From positions 1-64,000 of the forward strand of contig CANRCK010000005.1 of assembly GCA_947629095.1 (NCBI GenBank): a DNA stretch of 64,000 bases. Reading direction: 5' to 3'. Made by a program: the position numbers and the translations under genes. The notes below the pieces were generated by a model. The model saw only the letters and a list, made by a program, of their open reading frames with translations. It was not told the origin of the DNA and did no database searches. Below, piece after piece: positions 8,257 to 17,768 of this stretch. Positions within the stretch are counted from its first letter, which is position 1. Each line of letters starts with the position of its first letter. The DNA is from an uncultured Clostridia bacterium (GTDB lineage: Bacteria; Bacillota; Clostridia; Christensenellales; Borkfalkiaceae).

Positions 8257-8736
8257 TCAATTAAACAAAAAAGCTATGGGCGAAACGCTGTCGGTTACTA
8301 TGGCAGCGCCGTACACGCCCGGGGGGATTTCCCCCGCAAACTCTACTTTATATACCCATTCGCCTACGGAAAGCCCGCCCACGCGCAGGGCATATTCGGA
8401 AAGCTCCGTTCCGGTCTCTACTTTTATAGGCTCTTCCGATATTCTTTCTACGGCATACTCTCCGCCGCCCACGCGCACTGTATCGCCCTTATCGACCTTG
8501 CCTATGTCAGCCTCCTTAACGTAGCAAACGACCGTCCCCTGTGCGGAGACGGCAACGGAATTTATTTTTGTTTCGAGCTTGCCTACGATTCCCCAGACGA
8601 TAAAGCCGGCTATCATAACCAAAACCGCCGCAAGGATAATCCATACGCCGGGGCTTGTCACCCTTATGTAATCGTTGAGTTCTTCGGGCGAAGACACCCT
8701 GTCCAGGCTCTTCTTTCTGAAAATGGGATTTTCCAT
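8257..8736 (-). CDS. NHLM-type HlyD-like secretion protein (short)
   Basis: A 159-residue membrane-anchored adaptor. It has a cytoplasmic N-terminus beginning FRKKSLDRVSSPEELNDYI, typical of NHLM secretion proteins, one membrane helix at about 30-52, then a small beta-rich extracellular part. Family members in proteobacteria are longer and carry coiled-coil hairpins. This compact form lacks them, as expected for a single-membrane cell. It sits between the anti-sigma HATPase and the C39 exporter, and probably couples the exporter to the outside. Confidence 0.75.
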   Translation of the reverse strand: MENPIFRKKSLDRVSSPEELNDYIRVTSPGVWIILAAVLVMIAGFIVWGIVGKLETKINSVAVSAQGTVVCYVKEADIGKVDKGDTVRVGGGEYAVERISEEPIKVETGTELSEYALRVGGLSVGEWVYKVEFAGEIPPGVYGAAIVTDSVSPIAFLFN

Positions 8737-8748
8737 AACAATCCTCTG

Positions 8749-9156
8749 CTATATTTTTTTGGTTATTGTAAGGATATTCTGTCCGTTTTTATATTCGTAC
8801 GATATGCCGTCCATAGTCTTTTTGACCATATATATGCCCAAGCCGCCAATCTCGCGTTCCTCGGCGGACAGCTTTATGTCGGGGTCCTCCTTTTTGAGGG
8901 GATCGTAGGGTACGCCGTGATCTATAAACGTGATAACTACCGAAAGGGGATTTTCTTTAAGCTCCACGCGAACCGTGGCGGGACCGACTTCGGGATTATA
9001 GGCATAGCTTGCAATATTGCCGAACAGCTCGTCGATGGCAATATCTATCTGCGCCTGCACCTTCGGCGAACAGCCGTGCTCTTCAAGCTGCTCGTTGACA
9101 AATCCGGTTACCCTGTCTATATTCCCCACAGTAGCGTCGATTGTAAGTTCTTTCAT
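8749..9156 (-). CDS. Anti-sigma-factor-type HATPase (RsbW/SpoIIAB-like)
   Basis: A 135-residue GHKL-fold serine kinase/anti-sigma protein. The N box is AIDELFGNIASYAY (about 42-55), the G1 box is FIDHGVPYDP (about 80-89) and the G2 box is GGLGIYMVKK (about 108-117). Family members hold a sigma factor or another partner and phosphorylate a STAS antagonist. The STAS gene lies 18 bases upstream. No sigma factor gene is present in the window, so the protein being controlled is unknown. Confidence 0.88.
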   Translation of the reverse strand: MKELTIDATVGNIDRVTGFVNEQLEEHGCSPKVQAQIDIAIDELFGNIASYAYNPEVGPATVRVELKENPLSVVITFIDHGVPYDPLKKEDPDIKLSAEEREIGGLGIYMVKKTMDGISYEYKNGQNILTITKKI

Positions 9157-9174
9157 CGCTTGCCGCCTTTAATT

Positions 9175-9468
9175 TTATTCGATGGTGAGAATTTCCGAAA
9201 AGCCCGTTATTTCAAAAACTTCGGATATCGTTTCGTTTACGTTGCGGATTACCATTTTACCCTGTTTATTCATCACTTTCTGCGCCGCAAGCAGCACGCG
9301 CAGCCCCGCCGACGAAAGATATTCAAGCGCGGCGAAGTCAAAATAAAGCTCCGTAACTCCGTCTATGCTGCGTTTAAGCTCCGCCTCCAAAAGGGGCGCA
9401 GTAGTGTCAAGGCGCCCCGCAACGGCAATTTCAAGCGAGCTGCCCTGTGATTTTTTGGATATTTCCAT
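9175..9468 (-). CDS. STAS-domain anti-sigma-factor antagonist
   Basis: A 97-residue single STAS domain. It carries LDTTAPLLEAEL near 20 and the phospho-acceptor loop DFAALEYLSSAGLRVLL, in which the serine before Ala-Gly-Leu is normally phosphorylated by the partner HATPase and dephosphorylated by a SpoIIE-type phosphatase. All three partner types are encoded within 9.5 kb. It is the first gene of the export operon and has GGAGG before its ATG. Confidence 0.9.
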   Translation of the reverse strand: MEISKKSQGSSLEIAVAGRLDTTAPLLEAELKRSIDGVTELYFDFAALEYLSSAGLRVLLAAQKVMNKQGKMVIRNVNETISEVFEITGFSEILTIE

Positions 9469-9504
9469 TTGTAGTTTCCTCCCGTGTGCTTACAATACAC
9501 AATA

Positions 9505-9533
9505 ATTATAGATTCATTTGTTTTTAAACTCAA
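9505..9533 (-). promoter_or_regulatory. Sigma-A promoter of the STAS-HATPase-exporter operon
   Basis: On the minus strand TTGAGT and TATAAT are separated by 17 bp, about 40 bases before the STAS start. The spacing is ideal. It is a vegetative-type promoter, not one obviously needing an alternative sigma factor. Confidence 0.8.
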
Positions 9534-9620
9534 CGGAGTTCGGTTTTTGCCACGGCTTATAAACATTTTCAAACAACAAACCAATGCTATGCAGCCCTCT
9601 CATGTCAAGCCGCAAAATGA

Positions 9621-9660
9621 CTAAAACAAAACCACCAGAAAACTAGTGGTTTTGTTTTAG
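9621..9660. terminator. Perfect 15-bp inverted repeat, probable terminator
   Basis: CTAAAACAAAACCAC and GTGGTTTTGTTTTAG form a perfect 15-bp stem with a 10-base loop. It lies 65 bases beyond the end of the lipoprotein operon on the minus strand. A weaker AT-rich hairpin followed by TTTTT (about 9675-9710) lies before it, so termination may occur there first. It separates two same-strand operons. Confidence 0.6.
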
Positions 9661-9724
9661 ACCAAGGGTTTATCCCTATAAAAATTTTGTTTGAAACCAA
9701 CAAAAAGCTTTTAATACCTGCTGA

Positions 9725-11104
9725 TCACATCACCCAATCACCGTACATACCGCAGGTGAACAGCCACATATCAGTTTCGTTTGAACGGATATTCAGCCCG
9801 CTGCCGTCCTCGCACCAGCCATTGCCGTCATCAAAGTAATGCTCCCTTAAAGCGAAGCTGTAAATGCACTTGCGCAAATCCTCAGTTACAGGGTGCGCGC
9901 CATCCCTGTTGCAGAACTTGACGTATTCCGACATCATCTTATCGTAACTTATACCCTCCGAGGGAATTCGCAAAGAAAGGGCTGCAAGTCCCCCCAAGCT
10001 TTCCGTTTGTATTACGGGGGTATCCCTGCTTATAACGGCATACAATATGCGCCCGTAAACATTTTTTTCGGCGTCATATTCGTGCCAATACCCGTCGCCC
10101 TGGTTGCCCTCAGAGTCGGTTTCACCCTTGGGGAACAGCTTGTAGTCCGATCCCCTGCACACTTTGCCGGAAGTATACTGCCAACAAAAGGAAAAAGTAC
10201 CGCTGGGCTGTATCATTTTCAACAGAGACCTATCCTCTATTTCGTATTCTTTCGGAGGTATATAAGGCTCATCTCCTCCTTGGTTGGAACCGCGCTCACC
10301 GATGCGGAAGAACACCACTATGGGCTGTCTGCCGGAGCGGGACGTTGCCGTAAGCATGAACATGTTCATTCCCGCCGTGTCGCCTTGGCTTAAATCCGCC
10401 CTTATGTTTTTGGTATACGACGAGCTTGCCCCGCCGCCCGCCAAGGTAAAGGCGCTTGCTTCGTTAATAAACCCACCACCGTTGGACATATAGCCCGTAA
10501 GCTTTACGTTTATATCGTTTTCAACAATGTCGCACCAAGTTTCGAATATGCACCCGCTTATCCTGAACAGTCCGAAGTATTTGGTTTTTGGAAGCACCAG
10601 CCTATAGATTGTGTTAAGCGACAGCGTCACGCTTTGGCTGTAGATTAATTCAGTAACGGCGGTCAAATCCCTATAGTCCTCCAAAACCACCGTAATATGC
10701 TTGTTATCGTTGTCTGCCAAATAGATATTGGGATTGTAGGCAAAGTTTTCCGGCACATTGCCAAGCGTTACCCTGTACTCGCCGTCCAGCTCCGCATTCG
10801 CTTCTGCAACACCCGAGGTATTGAATTGCGCACGGTAAATATTGCCGTCGGAACCCGTCCATTGTGCATAAATGTTGGTTCTGGGCACATATTTGCTGTT
10901 GTGATAAGAAAGCGACACGGTAAAATGCTCTTCATCGTCCCCATCCTGCGGACCGGAAGGATCGATAGGTCCGGAAGGGTTGGAGGGGTCATTGGATCCG
11001 GAGCCACCCGGTCGCGAGGATAAGCTGTTATATTCTCCGCAACCGGCAAGCGCAAAACATATGACCATTATGAACGATATGACAATTAAAAGCGCTCTTT
11101 TCAT
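9725..11104 (-). CDS. Surface lipoprotein of the MoxR/VWA operon
   Basis: A 459-residue lipoprotein with a lipobox ending LAGC at about residues 19-22. A low-complexity linker of Gly, Ser, Pro and Asp (about 28-56) leads to beta-rich exported domains that I do not recognise. It is the last gene of the MoxR/DUF58/VWA operon, and its ATG overlaps the stop of the preceding gene by 4 bases, so it is translationally coupled. It is probably an extracellular partner of the VWA membrane proteins, by position only. Confidence 0.75.
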   Translation of the reverse strand: MKRALLIVISFIMVICFALAGCGEYNSLSSRPGGSGSNDPSNPSGPIDPSGPQDGDDEEHFTVSLSYHNSKYVPRTNIYAQWTGSDGNIYRAQFNTSGVAEANAELDGEYRVTLGNVPENFAYNPNIYLADNDNKHITVVLEDYRDLTAVTELIYSQSVTLSLNTIYRLVLPKTKYFGLFRISGCIFETWCDIVENDINVKLTGYMSNGGGFINEASAFTLAGGGASSSYTKNIRADLSQGDTAGMNMFMLTATSRSGRQPIVVFFRIGERGSNQGGDEPYIPPKEYEIEDRSLLKMIQPSGTFSFCWQYTSGKVCRGSDYKLFPKGETDSEGNQGDGYWHEYDAEKNVYGRILYAVISRDTPVIQTESLGGLAALSLRIPSEGISYDKMMSEYVKFCNRDGAHPVTEDLRKCIYSFALREHYFDDGNGWCEDGSGLNIRSNETDMWLFTCGMYGDWVM

Positions 11105-13869
11105 TTTTTGCTACCCCCTTTGCGATTATTTTTGCCTATACCGAAAAAGCTCTTTACGTCGTTCCATCTGAGCTTACGTATTATTATGTCTACCACATAC
11201 AGTACCGCAGCAGTTATAAGCAACGGCAATGTAAGGTCTACGTTGTACATTTCAAGCAAGCTTTCATCATTTGTGAGTTCCAGCCGCCCATCCAAACTTA
11301 CCGTGCCGCGACCGTTGAGCGCCTTATACAGGTCTGCCGGACCGAAAGCGGTAAAGGAATTATATTCGGGAGCATACGCGTAACAATATGTAACCGAGCT
11401 ACTGTATATCGTACCGTCGCAATCATACGCAATGTCAAGCGTGTATTTGCCCGTCGCGCCGCAATCCAACGTCTTGAAGTAGTAAGTGTCGCTGTGCAAG
11501 AGACGTTCGGTGCGTTCGGAACCGTCGGGAGAAGTTATTTTTACCGTTACCAAACTATTGTATTGGTAATTGGCAGGCGCTACCGTTATTGTAAAGTCCT
11601 CGCCCGCAGGCTCAACGCTTACGGAGTAAGGCACATCGCTCTTTTCTCTGGGCATATTCTGTTCGAACACATTGCTGAAGAAAGTTTTATCCACATTGTT
11701 TTCCGCCCAGTACGCAAGCCATTCCTCGCCTATCTTGCTGGAAAAAGATGATACTTTCCCCTCGCCATAATTCCAATAAGCATACAGAGGCACCTGTTTG
11801 TAGCCCACATCGCGCTTGTGGTTTACGGTGAGCACCGTTGTGGCGCTGGGCTTTGTTCCGCCGTACATATATGCCGAAACGTTGGGCACGGCGTTGAGAT
11901 TAAGCCCTTCAAGCGATGAGTCCGTGCGCCGCGTTACGTTTACCGTAGCTTCCCTTTCCACAATGGTGAGCGTGACGCTATCGGCTATTTGCCCAAACGT
12001 TACCTCGTCAAGCTTTTCAAGGTTGTTGGAATAGAAATATTTACCATTCCCCGAGCTTGCAAGTGATTGCAAAAGACCTTTTGCCTGCATGTTTGTGGGA
12101 TTGGTGTTGGAGCCGTCCTTAAGGTCGCCCTGCCTGCCAACGTCGAATACGGAAGTAACTATGCCCGCGGCATACATTTCCCGCACCACATCGCTGGGAC
12201 GGTACTCGTCGTCGCCGTAGGAAAGACCGTCGGAAATGAGCATAACCTGTTTATCGCTGTATTCAAGATCGTCTATGTATTCGTACGCCGTGGCAAGACC
12301 CGCACCAATAAGGGTGCCTTGCAAAACATCGAAATTGTTTATTATGTCTAAAATATTCTGACGCGTGCTGGCGTTTATCGGCGTCGGCGTGAGCGCTACA
12401 CGCACCTCGCCGAAGAATGTAACTATGCACAACTCGTCGCCGTCATTCAAAAGGTCCAAAAGAGCCGTGCAAAGTTGTTTTGCAATGTCCAAATGGAACA
12501 GCCAGCGCATACTGCGTGAAGTATCAACAACAAGCGTATACAGTTTGGGGTCCTGATCGGCATTGCCGTAGCGCACGGGCAGCATGTCGCCCAAATCCTG
12601 CATCGACTCCTCGCGGGAGGTCTGCAAGCCGAGGTTACCTAAGGTAACAAGGCTCTTGCCAAACTGTGAAACAACTTTGTCTAGGTTGCCTATAAACTCT
12701 TCAAACGCGGTAAATTTGGTGAGGTCGGCGTCGGCAAGAACTATTTCGTCATAACGGCAAAGCTGTTCCACACTCGCAGGTATATCATGAGTCATTATGT
12801 TTATATTCAGATTCTCGTTGGATGCGTGCGCGCGCTGATAGCGCATTTTATCATCAAACCGTACGCTTGTATCGTATTCATATGCGTCTATGCTTGCTTT
12901 TTCGCCATACATCTCCACGGCAGCAGTGAGGTCTGCCCAGCTCTCGGTGATATACAGCACGCGGATATCGCTTGCAACCGTCTGCGTAAACAGATAGTTA
13001 TTGTTTAAACTATTACTGTCATCGGGCACGGAAACATTCACTTCATAGTCGAAAGAGCCCTCCTCGGAGGTGTCCAACTCAAAGTCTATGTTGTTGAGAC
13101 CCACGGAGAGCGTTACAGCCCTCTCCTTATACACTTCGCCGTTTTTGGTAAGCGTGACTATGGCGTTGGCAGCCATTGTGGACTGAACGACGGCTTCGGC
13201 TTCCTCTTCGCGCCCGAGATAGGTACTGGCAGTGAACTGTACGGAGGTGAGCTGCACTTCCTTTTCGTTTTGGGTAATGTTGTCGTCAAGATATATCGCG
13301 TCAACGCGTATATTCTTTGCTTCCAGCCCATCCACGGCACGGTTTAAAGCGTAATCGTCGCTCTCGTCGCTCTGGTGACCGTCGGTTATGAGAACTATTC
13401 GCTTTATCACGTCGTCCTTAAACAGCTCGCCCGTATATTCAAGCGCGCCGGCTATATCCGTACTGCTGTCGTCCACGCCGGAATTCTTTACGCTGGGGAC
13501 CTTGCGCGGATCGCCCAGATTATATACAAGTTTGGCGTTTTTGCCAAAGCAAACAAGCCCCAGCCTGCTGTTTATAGGCAGACCCAAACCGCGTATGTAG
13601 TTGTCCACCGTGTCCAGATTTCTTTCGGCGGAGTAGGATACGTCCGCCACCACGAACACGTCCGTTTCGGTAAGCACCGTCCTTATGGACGTGCCCGCCG
13701 CCGCAAACGCTATTAATATAGCCATCAATATATGCAATACCTGTGAAGCTATGTTGTGACCGTTTGCATTTTCCTTGCGGACAGCAATCACAAACGGTAT
13801 TGTGAACACAGCTACAAGAGGTATGGCTATCAACAGCAGATATGCGTTATCGAAGTTGATACTGCTCAT
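11101..13869 (-). CDS. Membrane protein with two von Willebrand A domains
   Basis: A 922-residue BatA/BatB-like membrane protein. Two N-terminal helices lie at about 8-30 and 40-60. A first VWA domain follows with MIDAS DVSYS at 76-80, and a second VWA domain starts near 447 with DTSRS. Beta-rich segments follow, then a C-terminal helix near 880-900 and a basic tail. Both MIDAS motifs keep the DxSxS pattern, so metal binding is plausible. The start lies 23 bases inside the preceding gene. MoxR/VWA pairs act as chaperone-like assembly systems in other bacteria; the client here is unknown. Confidence 0.82.
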   Translation of the reverse strand: MSSINFDNAYLLLIAIPLVAVFTIPFVIAVRKENANGHNIASQVLHILMAILIAFAAAGTSIRTVLTETDVFVVADVSYSAERNLDTVDNYIRGLGLPINSRLGLVCFGKNAKLVYNLGDPRKVPSVKNSGVDDSSTDIAGALEYTGELFKDDVIKRIVLITDGHQSDESDDYALNRAVDGLEAKNIRVDAIYLDDNITQNEKEVQLTSVQFTASTYLGREEEAEAVVQSTMAANAIVTLTKNGEVYKERAVTLSVGLNNIDFELDTSEEGSFDYEVNVSVPDDSNSLNNNYLFTQTVASDIRVLYITESWADLTAAVEMYGEKASIDAYEYDTSVRFDDKMRYQRAHASNENLNINIMTHDIPASVEQLCRYDEIVLADADLTKFTAFEEFIGNLDKVVSQFGKSLVTLGNLGLQTSREESMQDLGDMLPVRYGNADQDPKLYTLVVDTSRSMRWLFHLDIAKQLCTALLDLLNDGDELCIVTFFGEVRVALTPTPINASTRQNILDIINNFDVLQGTLIGAGLATAYEYIDDLEYSDKQVMLISDGLSYGDDEYRPSDVVREMYAAGIVTSVFDVGRQGDLKDGSNTNPTNMQAKGLLQSLASSGNGKYFYSNNLEKLDEVTFGQIADSVTLTIVEREATVNVTRRTDSSLEGLNLNAVPNVSAYMYGGTKPSATTVLTVNHKRDVGYKQVPLYAYWNYGEGKVSSFSSKIGEEWLAYWAENNVDKTFFSNVFEQNMPREKSDVPYSVSVEPAGEDFTITVAPANYQYNSLVTVKITSPDGSERTERLLHSDTYYFKTLDCGATGKYTLDIAYDCDGTIYSSSVTYCYAYAPEYNSFTAFGPADLYKALNGRGTVSLDGRLELTNDESLLEMYNVDLTLPLLITAAVLYVVDIIIRKLRWNDVKSFFGIGKNNRKGGSKK

Positions 13870-15727
13870 AACAATATATCCCGTAATCAGCTGCCGCTAT
13901 AACGGCAAGCAGAATGAATAATATAATCAAATTATCGTAAATACCATCAAACTTTCCATCGAGTTGCAGCCCTTCCACGCTGAAATCCAGCGCTGTTACC
14001 TGCGGCGGGCGCTCCTCTTCCGGCACCGCAGCAAAAACATTGAATTCCCGCGGATCCGTTCCGTCCTTCATGGTCATAACCAGCCTGTACTGCCCAGCCT
14101 CACCCAGTGTGTATTCACTTACGGGGGAGGATGTATCAAGGTATATGGTGTTGCCCTTGGGCGTGTACACTGTCACCGTATCGCAACCTGCCACCACGTT
14201 GACCTGCATGGACTGACCGCAATAGTACACCGTATCTTCGATGATCTGAGGGAAGGAATAGTTCAAAAGATTGGCAAAAAGCATTGAACAATCTGCCGAA
14301 AGTGTGAACGGCGCGGTATCGTACAGCGAAAAGGCGAACACAACCTCCCTGTTGCCATACATATTTGTGCCCGTGAACAACATGGGGTTGTTGTCGCAGG
14401 TTATGATGGTGTTGAATTTACCGCCCACACCGCATTTGACATACTTTGCAAGTTCGAATTCCGAGCGGGAAACACCCAAAAGCATATTGCGTACCGCGCT
14501 GGCTGTGGATTTTGAATATACCGCCGTACGGCGCGGAACCGCCTCACCCTGATAAGTGAAGTTGGCGCCCGCCACGGAACTGCGCGGGTTTATGAACCAT
14601 ACCGATCCCTCCCGCGGCATTTCGTCGGGAGTGCAGTTATCGAATATGTACAGACCATAGCCCGAAGGCACGGTCTCGGCATATTTTTTTGGCGTGATTA
14701 TGTCCGGGTCGATATTTCCGGCTGAAGCCAGCGCCGCGCGGACGTAAAACGGACCGTCACTTATAAGCAAAGTCCTGGCGATATTTTCAAACTTTACGTT
14801 GTTAACCACCACTTCATTGTCCTGCATCAAGCCGTCCTGTTCCTTAATTGCCACTTTGTACGCGCGGAAATCGGTCATTTTGCAATTGAATGTGAACTCA
14901 GTCCCATCGCCGGAAACCGCAGAGCACGGCATGCTGTCATACAATTCGAAAACGCGACCGTCGGGTCCGTCAGAAGCAAAATACAGCTCCACCGTAAGCT
15001 CCGTGTCCGTCACGTAGGATACGGCCCTGCCCGTTATTATAATCTCGGTGCCGGTGACTGTATGATTTACGTCTGTAACCGCATAGTTTTCCACATCGGG
15101 AAGACCCTCCGTAACGTTTACAAGACGCACGTTTTTAAGTTGCTCGTAGGACTTATCGGTAAACAGATAGGTTATGGCGTAATTGTTTCCGGAAAAGTAT
15201 TCCTGCGCCAAATCCATAGTTTTTATTTCGTCCGTGACCGAAAAACTTGCTTCAAGACTGTTCAAAGTCTCTATGGCGCGCTCTTTGTCGGTTATGTCCT
15301 TGTATATCGTCTCCGAAGTCTCGCCGGCGTATATAAGCGTGTACGTACTACCGTCCGCAGCCGAAGATATCATGTCGCTTATGCGCGACTTTGCGTTGTC
15401 GAAGCGGGTTCCGCCGTCAAGCGCATAGTTCATGCTTGCCGAGCCGTCCAAAATATAACAGTAGGCATAAGCAGAATCCGGCAAAATGAGCACGGGGTGC
15501 GCCATAAGCAGCGATATAAGCAAAACAGCCAGAATTTGCAACAGCAAACTTATAATTCCCACAAGCCTGTTTATGGGAAGCCGCTTTTTAAGAAACCGCT
15601 CGCTGATATTCCATATATATGTAGATGTTATGGTCTGTTCGGTATATTGGTTCTTGATTATGTAAATAAGAATCAAAATGGGAATTCCTAATAGTCCCAA
15701 CAGACCGAGGGCATAGAACAGCGTCAT
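13847..15727 (-). CDS. BatA-like membrane protein with VWA domain
   Basis: A 626-residue protein. The N-terminus has two helices (about 3-25 and 55-80) with the basic KKRLPINR segment between, typical of the BatA/aerotolerance N-terminal region. A VWA-like domain follows with DGSAS at about 95-99, then beta-rich modules and a C-terminal helix near 605-620. It overlaps the preceding DUF58 gene by 4 bases. With the next gene it gives the operon three VWA-type domains in membrane proteins. Confidence 0.82.
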   Translation of the reverse strand: MTLFYALGLLGLLGIPILILIYIIKNQYTEQTITSTYIWNISERFLKKRLPINRLVGIISLLLQILAVLLISLLMAHPVLILPDSAYAYCYILDGSASMNYALDGGTRFDNAKSRISDMISSAADGSTYTLIYAGETSETIYKDITDKERAIETLNSLEASFSVTDEIKTMDLAQEYFSGNNYAITYLFTDKSYEQLKNVRLVNVTEGLPDVENYAVTDVNHTVTGTEIIITGRAVSYVTDTELTVELYFASDGPDGRVFELYDSMPCSAVSGDGTEFTFNCKMTDFRAYKVAIKEQDGLMQDNEVVVNNVKFENIARTLLISDGPFYVRAALASAGNIDPDIITPKKYAETVPSGYGLYIFDNCTPDEMPREGSVWFINPRSSVAGANFTYQGEAVPRRTAVYSKSTASAVRNMLLGVSRSEFELAKYVKCGVGGKFNTIITCDNNPMLFTGTNMYGNREVVFAFSLYDTAPFTLSADCSMLFANLLNYSFPQIIEDTVYYCGQSMQVNVVAGCDTVTVYTPKGNTIYLDTSSPVSEYTLGEAGQYRLVMTMKDGTDPREFNVFAAVPEEERPPQVTALDFSVEGLQLDGKFDGIYDNLIILFILLAVIAAADYGIYCYEQYQLR

Positions 15728-16605
15728 TTCAGTACCCCCGAAGTTATAAGTTTATCGTAGAACACGCCCGTAAGCGAGTCGCTGTCCGCAGCGAGGATAT
15801 AGCTGCCCCCGCGCGAAAGGCATAAATTGCGCACGCTGTCCGTAACGTATTCCAAAGCAAGTTTGTATGCCTTTATTATTTCCCTGTTGATGTTTTTACG
15901 GTAGAATTTTTCCCCGTCCTCGCTGTCGTAAAAGTGCATTTTACCGCGGAATTGGGGATTAAGCTCATCCTTGGTGAGCACCTGCACGCACAATATATCC
16001 CTCTTCTTACCCGAGAGATAGTCTATTGCGGGTGTGAGGTCATGCTCCGACAAAAAGTCGGACAGTATCACCGAAAGCCCGTCGCCGTAACCCACAACGG
16101 AGGGAAGGATAGCCTCCGATATTATGCTCTCCCCATCAAAAACGACATCGTTGAGCCTACCTATCAGATTAAAATATGCCTCCCTGCCGAACATATTCTC
16201 TATCACAGGTTCCACCGTGCCGCCATGGATAACGTACACGGACACCCTGTCCATTTCGCATACGGAAAGATAGGCGAGCGCGGCGGCAATTCTAAGCGCC
16301 TGTTCGTCCTTTTTGCCTTTGCCGAATGTCATGGAGCGGCTTCCGTCTATATATATGCGGGTGTGCATCTGCCGCTCGTCAAGATAGAGTTTTAAATACA
16401 GTTTTTCAAACCGCGCAAAGGCGTTCCAGTCGATTTTTGTTACATCGTCGCCCGGAATATAATCGCGGTAATCGGTGAAATCGCAGGAAGAACCCAGGCT
16501 CTTACTGTGGTGACTTCCGCCGAACCTGCCCGCCACGCAGTTTTTTATGAGGACTTGCAACAGTTCTATCTGTTCCAACAGTTCCTCGTTGACTACCAAT
16601 GCCAT
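15724..16605 (-). CDS. DUF58-family protein
   Basis: A 293-residue cytoplasmic protein of the DUF58 family, which is almost always encoded next to MoxR ATPases. It contains the signature DFTDYRDYIPGDDVTKIDWNAFARFEKLYLK split over about 45-75, and a degenerate VWA-like fold starting at IYIDGSRSM. It starts 4 bases after the MoxR stop and overlaps the next gene. It probably bridges the ATPase and the membrane VWA proteins. Confidence 0.9.
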   Translation of the reverse strand: MALVVNEELLEQIELLQVLIKNCVAGRFGGSHHSKSLGSSCDFTDYRDYIPGDDVTKIDWNAFARFEKLYLKLYLDERQMHTRIYIDGSRSMTFGKGKKDEQALRIAAALAYLSVCEMDRVSVYVIHGGTVEPVIENMFGREAYFNLIGRLNDVVFDGESIISEAILPSVVGYGDGLSVILSDFLSEHDLTPAIDYLSGKKRDILCVQVLTKDELNPQFRGKMHFYDSEDGEKFYRKNINREIIKAYKLALEYVTDSVRNLCLSRGGSYILAADSDSLTGVFYDKLITSGVLK

Positions 16606-16609
16606 TAAT

Positions 16610-17758
16610 TTATCTCGTTTCGCTTATAAGGCGCTTTATTATGTCGTCCACCGAAAGTTTTTCGGCAACAGCGTTATAGTTAAGTTTTACCCTGTGCCTG
16701 AGTACGGGGTAAGCAAGTGCGTCTATATCGTCATAGGAGACGTTATAATTGCCGTGCATCAACGCACGTACTTTGCCGCAGGTTATAAGCGCCTGCGCAG
16801 CACGCGGCGATGCGCCGTACTTTATGTACTTCTTGGCTGTCTCGGGCGAACTGTTCCGCTCGGGGTGGGAATTTGACACAAGCTCCACCGCATACTTTAC
16901 CACGTCCTCTATTACGGGCACGGTCTTGGCAAGCTCACGCATCTCCATTATGGTCTCACCGTCTATTACAGCCTCCGCAGTCTCATCCATGGTTATCTGC
17001 GTCATGTTTACTATTCCAACAAGCTCCTCGGTCCCGGGGAAGCCCACCAAAAGCTTGAACATAAATCTGTCCATCTGCGCTTCGGGCAGGGGATATGTAC
17101 CATCCTGCTCTATGGGGTTCTCCGTGGCAAGCACGAAGAACGGTTCCGACAGAGCGTATGTCTGTTTGGCAACCGTTACCTTATGCTCCTGCATTACTTC
17201 AAGCATTGCCGCCTGCGTTTTGGGCGTGGCACGGTTAATTTCGTCCGCCAATATCAAATTGGAGAATATGGGTCCCTTATTGAACGTCATACTCATTCTG
17301 CCCTGTAAGTCCTGCTCTATTATGTTGGTACCCGTAACGTCCGATGGCATCAAGTCGGGCGTGAACTGTATACGCGAGAACGGCAGGCGCAGCGTTTTGC
17401 CAAGCGAACGCACAAGCCTGGTTTTACCCACGCCCGGCACGCCTTCGAGCAATACGTTGCCCCCGGCAATTATTGCGCACAGCACGTTGTCGACAACGTC
17501 CTCCATGCCAACTATATCCTTTTGGAGTTCTGCGCGCACCTTTTCTACCGCTGCGCTGAATCTCTTCACCCTTTCAAGCGTTTCGGCAGACGCCGTGGAC
17601 TCCGCTTCGGTTATCGCACGGCGGTTGTGCTTCTCCGCGGTATCCGCGGATACTTCTACCTTGGGTTCGGTGCCTTGAACTTCAGTATTTGCGTCCAAAG
17701 CGCCTTCTGAAGCCGTGGTAGGCTGTTCGGTTGCGTTTTCTTTTTTAAACTTTTTCAT
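16610..17758 (-). CDS. MoxR-family AAA ATPase
   Basis: A 382-residue MoxR ATPase. An N-terminal charged tail of about 65 residues (Thr/Glu/Ala-rich) precedes the AAA core: Walker A GVPGVGKT near 106, LILADEINRA as Walker B, ATENP as sensor 1 and the helical lid to the end. The start is set at the ATG preceded by GAGGAAA; an upstream in-frame ATG lies inside the previous gene. MoxR ATPases act with VWA proteins as assembly chaperones. The long N-terminal tail is unusual for the family. Confidence 0.92.
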   Translation of the reverse strand: MKKFKKENATEQPTTASEGALDANTEVQGTEPKVEVSADTAEKHNRRAITEAESTASAETLERVKRFSAAVEKVRAELQKDIVGMEDVVDNVLCAIIAGGNVLLEGVPGVGKTRLVRSLGKTLRLPFSRIQFTPDLMPSDVTGTNIIEQDLQGRMSMTFNKGPIFSNLILADEINRATPKTQAAMLEVMQEHKVTVAKQTYALSEPFFVLATENPIEQDGTYPLPEAQMDRFMFKLLVGFPGTEELVGIVNMTQITMDETAEAVIDGETIMEMRELAKTVPVIEDVVKYAVELVSNSHPERNSSPETAKKYIKYGASPRAAQALITCGKVRALMHGNYNVSYDDIDALAYPVLRHRVKLNYNAVAEKLSVDDIIKRLISETR

Positions 17759-17768
17759 ATATATTTCC

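Noticed and set aside
16749..17678. A 309-codon plus-strand frame inside the MoxR gene
   Set aside because: It is antisense to the conserved MoxR AAA core and carries no motif of its own.
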